Below are positions 34,289-34,698 of a stretch of 34,698 nucleotides of DNA, piece after piece (the first letter of the stretch is position 1; each line of letters opens with the position of its first letter). Origin of the DNA: Dehalococcoidia bacterium. GTDB taxonomy: Bacteria > Chloroflexota > Dehalococcoidia > Lucifugimonadales > Lucifugimonadaceae. Under the pieces are notes generated by a model, which searched no databases, had not been told where the DNA came from, and worked only from the letters and a program-made list of their open reading frames with translations. The stretch covers positions 1 through 34,698 of the forward strand of contig JAPYUX010000007.1 in assembly GCA_029940375.1 (NCBI GenBank), read 5' to 3'. The translations under genes were made by a program, and so were the position numbers.

Positions 34289-34698
34289 CTATATTTTTTT
34301 TCGTTTTTGCCTTAGCAAATACAAAGGAGTTAAAGAAAGAAGTAATAATCCAACACTTGCAGGTCCACCACCTCTTGAATTACAGCCTCCACTTGATTCA
34401 GATGATGTTGTTGCCGAAGATAGTGCCGCTATAGCAGTAGGTGTTGGAGTTGCTGTATAAGTTGCTGTTGGTTGTGCTACTGGTGTAGCAGTACGTGTTG
34501 GTTGAGGAGTACTAGTTGCTGTAGGTAAAGGTGTTGGTGTGGGAGTTACGGTTGGTGGTACAGCAGTAGCTGTTGGGGTTGCTGTTGGTATAAAAGCCGG
34601 GAAAAATAAAGTTTTTCCTTCTTGAAAACCATCAGCCTCAAATCTAATTTTAGTCTGAGAAATGTATTCACCTATATGAAAAATCATATCTTTACCAA
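34289..34698 (-). CDS. C-terminal part of a surface protein with PT-rich linker and membrane tail (partial)
   Basis: The frame stays open to the right edge, so this is the end of a larger protein; an ATG at 34687 would give 132 residues. The first ~35 residues resemble the end of a beta-sandwich domain (MIFHIGEYISQTKIRFEADG). Then comes a long Pro/Thr/Ala linker of PTATP-type repeats. The tail has SSGGCNSRGGGPASVG with Cys102, a hydrophobic helix (LLLLSLTPLYLL) and the basic end RQKRKKI. This is the layout of a cell-surface anchor signal. It shares the G-x-C-x-S-x-G pattern with the metallopeptidase at 12890-14173. Confidence 0.75.
   Translation of the reverse strand, partial: GKDMIFHIGEYISQTKIRFEADGFQEGKTLFFPAFIPTATPTATAVPPTVTPTPTPLPTATSTPQPTRTATPVAQPTATYTATPTPTAIAALSSATTSSESSGGCNSRGGGPASVGLLLLSLTPLYLLRQKRKKI

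Noticed and set aside
34450-34600. PT-rich repeat as an assembly artefact or CRISPR-like array
   Set aside because: The units are irregular, stay in frame and encode a PTATP-type linker typical of surface proteins; no spacer structure is present.

Overview
The window is AT-rich bacterial DNA that most likely comes from a marine Chloroflexota of the SAR202 lineage. The main evidence is the 5' part of a 16S rRNA gene at the left edge. On the plus strand at 375-392 it carries a string that, as I remember it, equals the SAR202 16S probe 312R; I could not search a database. Gene content agrees: lipoproteins, a PT-rich surface protein, a thiolase/DUF35 pair, a DUF1501/DUF1800 pair, actinobacterial-type Ino1, and RF2 with a programmed frameshift. 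Genes are tightly packed with 1-4 nt overlaps, several use TTG starts, all five tRNA genes encode CCA, and no intergenic gap reaches 300 bp.

Layout, left to right. (1) 16S rRNA (minus) and a divergent promoter region. (2) A plus-strand methyl-cycle operon: rhodanese, PfkB kinase, ahcY, metK, phosphohexomutase, meeting mtnP tail to tail on the other strand. These genes can make SAM, hydrolyse SAH and salvage adenosine and methylthioadenosine. (3) A DUF1501-DUF1800-NHL cassette (minus) bracketed by tRNA genes: Leu(UAA) and Cys(GCA) on the left, Leu(GAG) and Trp(CCA) on the right. The two tRNA-Leu genes form a perfect 34-bp inverted repeat around it. (4) amt-glnK (ammonium uptake and PII control). 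(5) An inositol-phospholipid locus (minus): ino1, PimA-like GT4, CDP-alcohol phosphatidyltransferase, then a secreted metallopeptidase with a C-terminal membrane tail. A HTH regulator lies upstream and is flanked by repeats of one sequence motif. (6) A peptide-type ABC importer (binding protein and two permeases, no ATPase) followed by a gamma-glutamyltransferase. (7) prfB with a +1 frameshift site. (8) tRNA-Pro(GGG) and a plus-strand run: lipoprotein, NIPSNAP protein, thiolase-like protein, DUF35 protein, argF, der, plsY, gpsA. (9) dnaJ-prmA-rsmE (minus), then a degenerate metallo-beta-lactamase-fold protein and the C-terminal end of a surface protein with a PT-rich linker.

The most interesting signals are: a shared G-x-C-x-S-x-G plus membrane-helix tail on two exported proteins (possible C-terminal sorting signal); a DUF1501/DUF1800/NHL cassette whose DUF1501 member keeps a twin-arginine-like start but no hydrophobic region; a regulator gene flanked by four copies of an ATAGAAAATA motif, one palindromic pair of which lies just upstream of ino1; a GUU (not CUU) slippery codon in the prfB frameshift site; and thiolase and DUF35 partners that have lost the expected cysteines.
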